This document shows positions 34,384 through 47,700 of a stretch of 64,000 nt of DNA, one piece after another; the first letter of the stretch is position 1, and each line of letters begins with the position of its first letter. The position numbers and the translations under genes were made by a program. The notes below the pieces were generated by a model. That model searched no databases. It was not told the DNA's origin and saw only the letters and a program-made list of their open reading frames with translations. The stretch is from Centroberyx gerrardi. Its lineage: Eukaryota > Chordata > Actinopteri > Beryciformes > Berycidae. Location of the stretch: positions 22,094,063-22,158,062 of the forward strand of contig NC_135998.1 in the NCBI RefSeq assembly GCF_048128805.1. The letters run 5' to 3'.

Positions 34384-37300
34384 CATCCATTCATTGATTA
34401 TGATGATGATGATGATGATGATGTTATTATTCATAGAGTATGTTTGTGTGAAGATAGTAATATATTCTAATTTAAAGCATTAATGGGTCACTGTATCTTC
34501 TCTAACAACACCATCTGACTTACGTCGTGTCATCTTTGTTGTCTACAATCTCCACCCGGTCCAAAAACCAGGCAGCGTTACCCTGGCTGTTGTCATGTCG
34601 GATCCTGAGCTTCTTCAGAGTCCCCAGGTCCACGGCTGTGATGTTGAAAACGTCCTCCTGAGCCACACAGGAACAAACCAGGAACAGAAAGGTCAAGCAA
34701 TGTGAAAGGTCTTAGGTTAGTGGTCCATGAGAACTTCATTAGCATACCCGCAGTGAGCTCACCTGGTCTTTCTCAAATTTGTTCAGGTTGTTGGACTTCC
34801 TGAGTCGCCGCTCCCCTGTGTCACCGATCTCCCCGTAGATGTTGATGTAAACATTGGAATCAGTCCCCGCCCCCCACATGCTGCCAGTGAACACATGAAC
34901 CTCGTACCAGTTCACTGTAAGGCAACCGCAGTCAGACAGTTCTCATCCACACTGCGTAACATTAATGAGCTTTTCATCCTGCACATCATGGCATTTGCAA
35001 TTACTCCACTTCTCTAATTGGAGTAAATTCGTTCTTAATGTTAACATTAATCCTTTACTAACAAATAACAGTGTGTCACTATATTCAGGGGTGACCGTGC
35101 TCTACTCACCCTCCAGGTCTTCGGCGTCGTCAGGCAGCAGCTCGACCACAATCTCCCCGTCCTCCTCGTCCCGGGCCAGCCAGCGGTTACAAGGGAACAT
35201 GGCAGTCTCCACCACCTCCTGCAGCTCCTCAATGAACTCCACCTCCTCCTCTTCTTCCTTCTTCTTCTTTTTTTTATCCTTCTTCTTGTCTTTCTTAGTG
35301 TCCTCTTTCTTCACCTCAACCTGCACCATCGCCATGGTCAGCCGCTTGATTTCCACTGTCTCCAGAAACCAGCCGTCTCCAACACCCTTGCCGTCATGGC
35401 AGATACGTATCTTGAAGATCTTGCCAACATCCAGGGCTTCAATCTGGGTTTGTATATGAGACAGTAGTGGTCACTTGTCAATCTCTTCACAGGAATTATC
35501 AATCAATCAAATTCAATAAATCTTAATTCACATAGATTGACGTAATACTTTGACATGTAAGACGGACCTTGAAGATCTCAGAGGTTCCACGTTCAAAATT
35601 GTTGGAGCGGCTCTTGAGAACAAGAACTTCGGTTTTCCCCTCCTCTCCATAGATCTGACAGAAGACGTTGGCATTGGTGCCACCTGCACGCAAGTCCCCA
35701 GTGACCACTGTTACTTCGTAGTTGATCACTGTGAAAGAGGGAGGAGGAGAGGAAAGAGGGAGGAGAAGAAGAAAAGATTATGGGGAGCAGAACAATCATC
35801 GTCAGGATGCCATGGTCACTTACTGGACAACAAAGGATGGGTTCATTTGGTGATACTGTGTTGTGTACGGTTACTGTATTTAATAGTGTCAAACTTTGAA
35901 TGTAATTATAATGCTGTTGTTATTTACATTGTTCGATGTCCAAGGTCTCACTGGGATAGATCTCCACCTCCACTTTCCCATCCGCCTCGTCTTTACAGAG
36001 CCAGCGGTGGCTTGGGAACATGTACTGCTTCCCGTGAACCGGCACAGAGATCTGCACGCTGTCCAGGAACCATCCGGCACGCAGGCCCTCGTTGGTGTGA
36101 CCAATCAGGAGACGGTTGATCTGCAAGCATGGATACAAGAAATGGATAAAATAGAATCAGGAATCATGAATGAATGTCTTAACCATTGAAAAAAGATCAT
36201 GATCTGAAATGTGCGTGTTTATAAAGAACATGCCTGTCCAATGTCAAAGGTTTCGAAGGTAAAGATGTCGGTGCGTCCCGTCTCAAAGTAGTTCCTGAGG
36301 TCATTGTCTGAGACGACCAGTAGCGCCTTGTTAGTGTCGCCCTTCTCCCCGTACAGCTTGACAAACACCTTGGAGTCGGAGCTGGCCCCATTGATACTGC
36401 CCGTTTTGACTGCAACGTGGTAGTTGATGTCTGAAGAGGAGTGAAATTACATGAACGACATGTATAAAAGTATTAAAAAGATATGTTGCCTTCCTTTAGT
36501 GTACTTAATCTATTTTTCCTTTACGTCATTCTCTGTACACTCACTAAAGAGACGCAGACCATCTCCAGCTGGAACTAACTCACGGACAATCTGTCCATCA
36601 TCCTCATTACGGTCCAACCACCTACAGAAAGACAAATACAACATAGTTACATGCATACCTTTTAAATCAATCACCTGCATATAAAATTTACTAATCTCTC
36701 CAAAAGAAACAGGTTTTCCAATATTACCATAGCATAAGAACACTCCTCCTAGAACTAACCAATAAAAGATATATGAAAACAAGATAGGACAAAACTTTAT
36801 TGATCCCTGTGGGGAAATTAGGTTGTTGCGGTGAATAGGATTCTGGAATGTGAACAATTGTGGGGTTCTTTAAACATAAGCTGGTGCCAGTTTGTGGGAC
36901 ATTAAATCCTTTTTTTCCTTTAAACTCCCTTTAAACAGAAGCACAGCAGAGGCAGGAAGAGCGTCCTAACAGAGGTAACATGGCACCTCAGCCTTGTGGT
37001 TTAGCCCCAGTTATTGGAGAAGAGAGAGCTGGCTAACTGCTGTGCATTTAGTCCCTATTTGTAATGGGAAGCTGGTCCATCAGCTGCCTAACTACTTAAA
37101 CACAGGCCACTGGAGAACTAGTGACACTGTGCGTGGTCAACTTACTCAGGAGCCTCTATGGCTGTTGGTGAAATTTACTCCATTGGTTGGAGTTTTGGTG
37201 AGCTACAGACTACAGAATAGAGAAATCACTAATTCTTTTTTCATTTTTTTGCATTACACAGCATTAAACGTGTAACATTTGTGATGTTTGTGGCATGTAT

Positions 37301-40300
37301 AACTACATTGTATAGATAAATAAAACTAGTCTAGATTGCATTTCCTACATCTGGTTACCTACTAGGTGATTATTTACAGTCCTTTAAAAGTCATTAATAC
37401 TATAAGTGGCATAGTGACTATTTTGTTTCATTGATGTTTAATTATTGCCTTGCCTGTAGCAGGGGAACTCAATGGCCAGAGTCTCTGGTTGTCCCTCTTC
37501 CCTGACCATCACCTTGTCTAGGAACCAACCACAGCCTCCACCTCGGCCGTCATGACCCACACGGACCCTGTGCACCTGGCCCAGGGTCACGGACTCAATG
37601 AGGAACTCGTCATGCTGAAGGAACAGAAAGAAAGAGTTAGCCCATTCCCCAAAACAACATTTATTTCTATTGCCTCATGTCATTACTATACGTATGTTCT
37701 TTTTTTCAATAAGGCACTCACATTGCCCTTTTCAAATTTGTTGACGTTGTTTTTGCTCATGAACATGAGTCGCTCCCCTGTGTCACCGAGGTCGCCGATG
37801 ATATTGAGGAAGACGCTGGCGTCTGTGCCGCTGCCGCTGACGTTGCCGGTGCAGATGGTGACGCGGTACTTTATCACTGAGATGAATGAGAGCAGAGAAT
37901 CACATTGTATTACATAACAAATTACAGCACAGATTCACTCATGACTCATCAGCGGGATCATGACATGAGTCAAGATCCTGATCAACTATCCTATATACAT
38001 AGTGCAAACTGCCCTTGCAAGTGTCTGTGTGTTTAGCTGTGTTCACACTTTGAATGTGTTTGTTTGCGTTTGTGTTAGTATGTGTGTCTGTGTCCAGGCA
38101 TGCATGTGTCTTACAGGGCAGCGGCTCCTCAATGAGTGCTCCAGTAGCTGGCAGCTCTCTGATGATCTCGTTGTCGTCTTCGTTGATGTCCAGCCAACGG
38201 CCGCATTCGAAGGAATACTTCTCCGTTGTCAGCGTCTTCAGCAAAGTTACCTGGAGACAGTCACAGCCATCAAGCATCATCAAAGATTTCTCCATACTCT
38301 ATCCATATACTATTCTATGTATGGTCCATATGATCTACCTTTAAGCCTGGTGACAAAATGAAGAGGGCATGAGACTGATATACAGCAACAATCTTAATGT
38401 CCATTTTGGCTATTTTGGACACTATTATTCAAATAAGTTTGGTGTTTTGCATTACACAAATGACTGTTAATTGGTTTAAATAGCTACGCAGGCCCATTCT
38501 CAGGACCATATGAAAGGTCACACCAAAGGTATGGGGAAACGCTTAGGTTTCTTTGGTAGCTGACCACTAAGGAAAGGCTTGACATTTGTCTTTGAAACCA
38601 TTTCTTACCATTGCAACCTGACACCCATATTTTTTTTAGATCAGATGTAAGATTAAATTCTAATTCAGCGTCTGAAGTGATCAGAGGGATGAACTGTATA
38701 CCACAACAGAATTAAAGGCTTACATTGACAGATCAAACAGAGCAATGGGTCTCACCCTCGCTAAATGCCAGCCAGCGAATGGATGTCTCTTCTCGTGCCA
38801 GATACGCAGTTTCAGCAGTTTCCCTATGTCTGGCATTTCAATCTGCAGTGAATCCCAAAATGCTAAATGACAACAGACACTTGGAAAAAAAGATTTCTCA
38901 GCATGTACAAATAGAAAGTATTATTTACCTGTGAGTTATATAAGTGTGAAAGCTAAACGACTGAAGACAGGAGCTTACCATAAATTTGTCAAGCTGACCC
39001 TGTTCAAAACTGTCTGAGTTGTTCTCCAGTCTCATCTCATCGGACTTGCCATTCTCCCCATAGATCTGCAGGAACACCTGGGCATCTGTTCCTGCCCCCT
39101 TCACATCGGACGTCCAGATCCACAGAGACCACGGGTATTCTGGGGTGAAGGAGAAGGGGCAGATTTGATATTGAGCCATTTGGCTCTTTGTATATGTTTC
39201 ATAGGTCTTATAAATGCTGTGTGTTCTCAGTTTTTACATTCTAATAGTTCTAATCTTTATTACTCTTCAGATTTATTTGTGTGGTGAAATTGGTTTTAGA
39301 TTATTCTTTTTAAAAAATTTTCATTGTCTTTCATTGACTTTCATTCATTCTCTTTCATTCTCTTCTGTTAACTTGCAGCCAGCCTGCATTGATATACTAT
39401 AGATACCAATATATTTAAATATAATGCAACTTAAATTATTTTCCTGTTCATGTGTGTGATTTTCTGTAGCTGGTTGAGTAAAGATGTGTGAGCAGAATGA
39501 GGCCACCCACTCTTCTGTTTCCTCTGCCTGAGAGAGACCATCTCGTACAGCTCCCGCTCGATCAGCCCGTCCCCCTCGTCCTCATCCAACCACTTCCCGC
39601 ACGGAAACGTCTGCTCGATGCCCGTGAATGGGCAATACACTGTCACCTGGGAAGGAAAATGTGTGCTTAACGTAAAGAATGTCACTTTCAGAAGGAGACC
39701 TTTATAACCCGGAACAGACGGGTGGTACCTTTTCACAGTACCATCCGGCGCCGACAGCCCCGTTGTCGTGCCCAATAGTGACCCGGCTGAGAGGGCTGAT
39801 CAGCTCACAGATCTCCACGTTGAAGATGTCGATGAGACCGCGCTCGAACGCACCGCCCTCCAGGAAGACTTTGCCGCTGTTTTTCAAGCCCTTGGTGCCG
39901 TGCATCACGATGTGGATCTTAGAGTTGGTGCCGGCACCCCTCACATCTCCAGTCATCACTTGGACGTTGTACACAATTCCTATGGAGATGCAGAAACATT
40001 GAGGATAAATCACTAATCTTTTACTAAATTAAGATGGAATGAAATATAAACCTTGCCTGTGGGTCTGTATATATAAATTAAATGATTCTTGAGGCAATAT
40101 GTCAATGATTTGTCTTATTGGTGAATGTGCTCACCCATAGGTTGCACCGATCCCACCAACACATCTCTCTGTATTTTGCCATCATCTTCATCCATTGCAA
40201 ACCAGCGATTGACTGGGAACTCATACACCTCCTTATTCCCCATGTCATCGATTACCACCTGGACAGAGACATAACATGCAGCTCTGTAAGTGCATGTGTG

Positions 40301-40303
40301 TAT

Positions 40304-40344
<41 letters not shown>

Positions 40345-41003
40345 GCATGTGTGAGCACGTGTGTAGTGTACCTTATCTAGATTCCACCCAGCTGATGAAC
40401 CTCTGTTGTTGTGGCCAATGGTGATTTTCCTCAGCCTTCCCAGGTTCGGAGCTTCTATCGTAAACTTGTCCTCTGTCCCACGCTCAAAGTTGTCTTTGTC
40501 ACTGTCCAATCGTCTCTCTCCTTTCATCGTATCCAAAGCATTGTGGTATAGGAGTCAAACATGTTGAAATCACAGTGAGGGCATACGGGGTAGCTACAGT
40601 CATTATCCATGAATAGACTAAAAGTCATGGCTAAATATTGGCTAAAAATTACAGCTAAGTTGTCACCTGTGTCACCATTCTCTCCAAAGATATTAAGGAA
40701 GACGTCAGCATCGGTCCCACTGCCCTTCATGTCAGCAGTGAACACACTCACTATGTATTTATTCACTGCAAAACACAAAGGATAAACAGGATATGAGAAT
40801 CAAGGGCACAGTGATTTACATAAGCAGCATGGCAGGAATGTGAACAGTTATCTTTTCACCAATTTGCTGCACAAGTTATGGAATTATTAGTACTATGTGA
40901 TCATTAGCAGACAGACCCTTCTACTGTCTTTAGACAGGTTTCCTTCTAATCCGCGTTGAGCTGCTTTCCAGGTTAAATATTCATAACAGTGTGTGTGTGT
41001 GTG

Positions 41004-41034
<31 letters not shown>

Positions 41035-42702
41035 TTAGGTGTGTGTGTGTCTGTGTATGTCTGTGTTGCTGTAACCAGACAGCTCTGACCACTCCTTCAG
41101 TCGTGAACGGACACAGCAGAGGCACCAACATGAGAAGAGTCAGTGAGCACAGCGACATGTCTTTATCCGCCCTGTCATGCTTGATTGACTGCAGATACTG
41201 AGAAGTCAGATCACATGGCAGCGAGGACACCGCAAGGCCCTGGCTTACCAGATTACACTCCTATCCAACTCAGTTCAAACATCAACAGTGGGAAGATCTG
41301 TATTATGCAACTCTATATTGTGGATGAGCTTTTTCTGTGTGTCACGTGCAAGACAAATATTCAAAACCTATTATGGGCATAGTTTTTTCTGAAAATCTAT
41401 GCTCTGACACAGACTGTTGTGGGTAAACAGGCATCTGGAATGTTACAACCAGTATTTTGTTTTATCCTTTTTCCACTATGTCAGTTTGTGTCGTGTGTGT
41501 GTCCTGGGGTGACCCACGTTTTGGGACGTCCATGGGGTTCAGGCTGCCCAGCAGGTCCCTGACAAACAGGTTGTCGGCCTCCTCCCGACTCAGCCAGTTG
41601 TTGCAGGCGAAATAGAAGCGCAGGTGGGGCCGGTTCATGTCGGTCACTACCACCCTGTCCAAGAACCAGCTGGCGTTCATCCCCGTGTTGTCGTGCTCGA
41701 TCCTGGGGAGTCAAAGGTCATGGTGTAATATGAATTCATACTGCAGGCCATCGTAAATGGGCTTGTCACATCACCTGTACCCGTAACACTTTTGAGTTTG
41801 ATTTAAGTTAGTTTCTGCGGTGGTAAATGCCATTACAAATAACAGAGATGAAACAAGGGTGCACTGATATTTGCCTTCAAGCATTACGGTTCAGACATAT
41901 CAGCAATACAGTCAGTAAGAGCAATAAGAAGGGCGTAGAATAACACAAAGAATAATGAAGACAACTTTCTCCAATTATGCGTCCGATTTACCAATACTTG
42001 CAAATGAGGTCGGCCCAGTTTCTGTGCGGTCTGGGTGTTGGATTGCACTTGAAACATGGCATCAGGTGGAAGTTCTACTGTTCTCTTATAGGATTGGTCT
42101 ACTGTAATGGAAAATGGGCAACATTTCTATTCAAATGTCGCCTTATCCTGCTGCTTCATATCACTTTCATTAACTCCCAGCAACAGATAGGGCTTAACTT
42201 CCGATCACTTGATGAACTGGCCAGCACAGCTGGAAAATAAGTGGAAAAGTTGGTATCTGATCCCATCTGTAAGCGAATGTTAGCCTATAGTGTAGTGTAT
42301 AGTAAACTGTGAAGCATAAGGACGTTGTCAGTGACCTTTGAGCCTCAGCATCTTTTGCATCTGCAGCCAGAGTTCAGTTTGCTGCTGCTGTGCCATGAAC
42401 AGTCAACTAAGACACTAAAGGGGCATTTAAAGGGGTATAAACTGTACAGAACAGCGCAAATGTTTTTAATGTCTATTTATAAGTTAAGATTTATGGTACT
42501 TGGGATCACAAAAGCACTTTAAAATTTTCTCTCATCAGCTTACCTCAGCTTCCTCATGGGTCCCACGTTGTGTGTTTTGATACGGAAAACATCAGTCTTA
42601 TTCTTCTCAAATGCTGTTCGGCTTCTGTAATTTGAGGAGACATGGAAAATGTGAGAATTAGGAAGAAACGTGAGTTGTGTGTGTCTGTGTGTGTATGTGA
42701 GA

Positions 42703-42747
<45 letters not shown>

Positions 42748-44718
42748 CGAGAGAGAGAGATAGAGAGAGGAAGAAAGAAGATAACGAGCAGTAAAGAGAT
42801 CCAGTGCAGAGACAGAGACAACAAACAGAACAGGAACTCAAGTCTGGAACAGTAAATTACATCTCCTGACTGATCCGGCTTAGGGTATCCTGGTGGTCTC
42901 ACGGCAGAGCTATAATTTGAAACCAGAAGCCTTCTGGGGCTAGGCCGCCTCAATACTCCCTCCTCCTCCTCCTCATGTTCTTCTACCCCTCGCAGAGATG
43001 GACTGGGTCTGTGCGGACGGCAGACCTCCTCTGCCAACCGTAGTGAATCAGACACCCTCTTTTCCATCAATAGAGAATACCTGCCTTTGTCTCTGACCCA
43101 CATCTCCATCTATCCTCCCCTGCCCGCAATAATGGCCACTGCCATTGCCAAGGAAGCACGCATAATTAAGGTGCAAGGTGCATTGATAAAAATTGGAGTA
43201 CTGTCCAACACACATGAATACATGCCCCTCATTCTCTGTCTGCATGTAAAATAACCTGTAAGAGAATGATGAGCAGACGTCGGTCAAGAGAAAAACCAAA
43301 CCCCATGCAAACTTTGGAATTCATGCAATTTGAATGTGCCTTAATTACATTGGATTTCCAAAGAGTTGCATTTTTAATCTGCCCTGATTACTCAGTCTGG
43401 CAAATATGCTGGGAGCCATAGCAACCCTCTCTTACCTGTATCATGTTGTAAAGTTTTCACTGATCATTGCACAATACAGGCAGGACCTAATATATATCGG
43501 AGTAAGGTGAAACTCCTCCTCACTGACGCTGTTGCTACACAATGTGTTAATGTGACACATCAACATCCATATACTGTATTTCATAAACTGTATAACGTTA
43601 TTGTCACACAGCATGTATACTGAACACATGGCATGTTGATGCTGTCTGAAGGGGATGAATGAGACCACCACAAGGTATGGGTGACATGATCTAGTGTGGG
43701 TTACAATAAGGTGGTATACTCTATACACTGCACAGGTAACCCTATCTGCCAATCAATGTGTGCAGAGATAAGGGGAGCCTGCTTACTCCCCTGATAAGAT
43801 CCTCTTAGGGTCATTTGATCATTTGAACAGAAATGACATCGTGGTCTTCTTTCATTTGCCTTGAATGGAAAAGAAGACCGGCCATGTCACATAGTTCCTC
43901 CTTACTCCAGATATTCTGTGTCCGATACTTTACACAACTGTATAGAGAAGAGATTCCTGCACCACAACCGTGTCTCTGCCATGAAGATGTTCTTCTTCTC
44001 TGACATCAAAAGTTTTTATATTTCAGGCCAGGTAGCAGTTATGACAAATAGATTGAAAAGATGATTAGCTGGCAGTTTGATTTCTTGTTGATTCACAGGC
44101 TGCATTTCTGAGGACACCACGCCATTAAACTGGCTCTGTTTAGCAGGAATACTCTCTCATACAGTGTCATACGCACAATACAACCCAACACAAGGACAGA
44201 ATCATAGCCATCCTTTAGCAGATTGATTAGAAAATACCTCTTTTCTGTGCTGAAGGATCGGAGAGGAATAGAAAAGGTTAACAGTTAATAGCTGACATTG
44301 AGAGACTGTTGTTATTGCCTAGAACCTGCTACCTTTCCAAAACATACAAACTCATACAGAATGAAATCTGATTGGCTTACAGCTACAGCACTGCAGTGCT
44401 GGTTCATCCAATACATACAGCCTAGTGTCATAAGTACAAGTACAAAAACAATCAGTCAAAACAGAGTCATTGAACCTTCATTCCTTTACAGTCAGGGCCT
44501 AATCACAATTAGTGTAAGTCTTTAAGACAACATATTCATTAAATAATTTGATAATTCAATGTTAAGAAGTTTTTAAACTCACTTGCTGGCCAGATGCACC
44601 TTGGGAGTGACACCAAAGTCTCCAAATAGGGTAACAAACACATTGGCATCTGTACCCGCTCCCTTGATATCACCAGTGACAGTTACCACCTCATACACTG
44701 AGAGAGATAACGATGGGC

Positions 44719-44773
<55 letters not shown>

Positions 44774-47700
44774 ATGAATGAATGAAATACACAAAGAAGA
44801 AGAGAGATGAAAATGTGCGCCATGTTGTCCATGATGTGATAATTATCACAACTGTGCAATTTACGATCCCATCATGAGAGCAGAAAGGGAAAAGAGTCTA
44901 CAAAATTTAAGTAAGTAATAATTTAACAAAAAAAAAATAAGAACAAAAAGACATAGACAAGGTAACATTCACAGACAGTGTTCAATAATCTAAAAACATT
45001 GTGCTGGCAACAGTGCAATTAGGGAGCATTATGTTTCCTTCCATACACGGTTGCCAGGGAATTCAATGCGGCGAATCTGCAGTGAATCCATGCCTGCTGT
45101 CATTGCCAGCCAAGCCTCTCTCACATTTCAGAACTGTATTTGTGTCTCTTTGTCCGACAGCCACCAAACTGACAGGGAGAGGAACGGGATGAAAACTCAG
45201 CAGTCTGTAACATCTGTCTTTGCTTGTATCACGTTGTGTGTTTGTGTAGCGGATAGGGAGAGCGGGGTGGACATGTTTCAGGTCACCATCGACGGGCGGA
45301 CGTGGCCCGACTTGACTGTTGACACTATGAAATGTGCAGATGTATAGTAATGCTGTGTTTCAAAGAATTTTTCAAAGTCTTTACTTTCACTTTCACTGGA
45401 GTCTTCATTACTTCCCTAAGTGTTATATTTAAGAGTATGTGTGTATAATGTGATCTGTTGTTTACTGTCAAACAGCCATGGGCTCGTCCAATGGGCTGGA
45501 AATTACCCATCACATTATTTGCATAATGTCTCAAACCCTAAAAGATTTTAAAAGATATCAAAATCTTAATGATTTTCACTTGAAACTAGCCATGTACTTG
45601 ACTATTTTAGTATGCTTCTCCTCTACTAAACGAGTCATTTTCTAAATAAGTACTCTCACCCTCACTTCAGTAAAATGTAACTGAAGTAGCAGTATGTCTA
45701 CATGTGCAAAATGTTTCAACCCTCCTTCTGCCTTCGGGTTACAGTTACAACATTAAATCTTCAGCAGCAGCTTAGCCAGCCATTGGCTACTGCCTGTGAA
45801 TCAATACCTCGGTTTATACAGAGGTAATTGTATAGTCCTGCTGCTTTACTGTAGGCGAATCTAACCCATGCAAAGGGGTTATGGTAAACCCCTCACCTGT
45901 GTGGTTATATAACATCCAGACCACAGTGAATACTGCATGGACAGGAGGGGAAACACTGTACAGGACTTTATGTCAATACTCTACTGGCAGCCCTCATCAG
46001 AGATAAATGGAGGATGAAGAAGTTTCTAATCTAAACATAGGAAGACTCTCTCTTAATGGCCTAAGGACATTATAGATGATTAAGAGAGGATGCTCTGGTA
46101 GATCTGATACTCCATTGCTCTGGGTAAATGTTAAGGAGAGAAGACTTCAGGGTGGACTGGATGAGTTTATATAAGCCATAACGTCATCATGATACAGAGA
46201 GAAAGGGGCAGGGAGAAGAGGATAAGTATCACAATAGTTAGTGATAGGAGGACACACACATGCGCAAGCACAATAAGTGTACAAACAGAGACAGGACACA
46301 GTCGGATGGCCATGAAACATCGAGGACAGAGTAGGAAAGGAGAGGCAGAGAGCTGATAAAGAGCAATTTGAGAAAACCAGATCCGACAGAGACATGGAGA
46401 CCTAATTAACAGTAAGCGCAGCTATTAAAACCTGATTAAAGAGAAAGAGAGACACCTGATAAAATCAGATAGACAGCGGCCTGGTAAAACTAAGCCTTGA
46501 TAAACTCCTCGGTCAGATAGAGACTTCTGGAGAGCAGCTTCAGTGAGCCAAGCAGACTGGAGCACAGGGCAGCCTGCCTGCCTGCCAGCTAGTCCAGGAG
46601 AGCCAGTGAGGAAACTGAGACCACGACACCTATCCACCGCTGCTAAACGATGATACTCACTGTCGCTTACCCAATCAGAATAATGATCAGGAACTAAAAA
46701 TACACTACATCAACTAAATTACTGCTCTGCTACTGTATTGATATTGTTATCGCTGCTATAGTCTTGTGTAGTAGTCCTCAATGTTGACAGAAAAAGTGTC
46801 ACAGAGGAAGGTCTGAATAAGACTGAAATGTTTTCACAGGATGCTCAAGCTACTTTGTCATACCGTCAAGCACTGTTTCTCTCAACATGATGGGGGGATA
46901 AATACATTAAATATGGAAGATGTTAAGTACAGACCTGCGTAAGTGAGTGGTGCGGTGTGTCAACTTGTTTCAAATGCCTCCTGAAGTAAGCAGCTTAATT
47001 GACAGTTTCCAACAGTAACTTTTGTATTTTATGTAAATTCAATGTCTAATGCTGAACACTTGTAATCATGCACTAACAATTGTATTACCAGCTAAAACGA
47101 AAACTATGCGATTCGATTCGATTCAGGTCTGGTCTGGTCTGGTCTGGTCTGGTCTGGTCGATTCGATTCGATTCGATTCAATTCGATTCGATTCAGTTCT
47201 GGTCTGGTCTGGTCTATTCAATTCGATTCGATTCAATTTGATTCAGTTCTGGGCTGTGCTGGTCTGGTCTGATACGATACGATACGATACGATACGATAC
47301 GATACGATATGAAACGATACGATGCTATATAATTCAATTCAATTCAATTCAATTCAATTCAATTCAATTCCATGGTGTGGTCTGGTCTGGTCTATTGTAT
47401 TATAGTCTCTAATAGTCTAGTGGTCCTCAACATTTTTGGCTCTTGGCCCCTTAAAACAAAGTGACGCTTACTCTCAACCCCCATCGCTGGCTGCATATGC
47501 CGGGTGGTGAACAGTTCAACCAAAGAATGATTTCCCCTTTTCAAGTTGAAAACTATTCGGTATTTCACAATAAAAAAATGCATAAATTTGAGAAAAATCT
47601 GAAAAATGACATGTTTTCTTCCTATCCCATAAATCATCTCGCGACCCCCTAAAATGATCTTCCAACCCCCTGGGGGGGTCCCGACACCTGGGTTGAGAAA

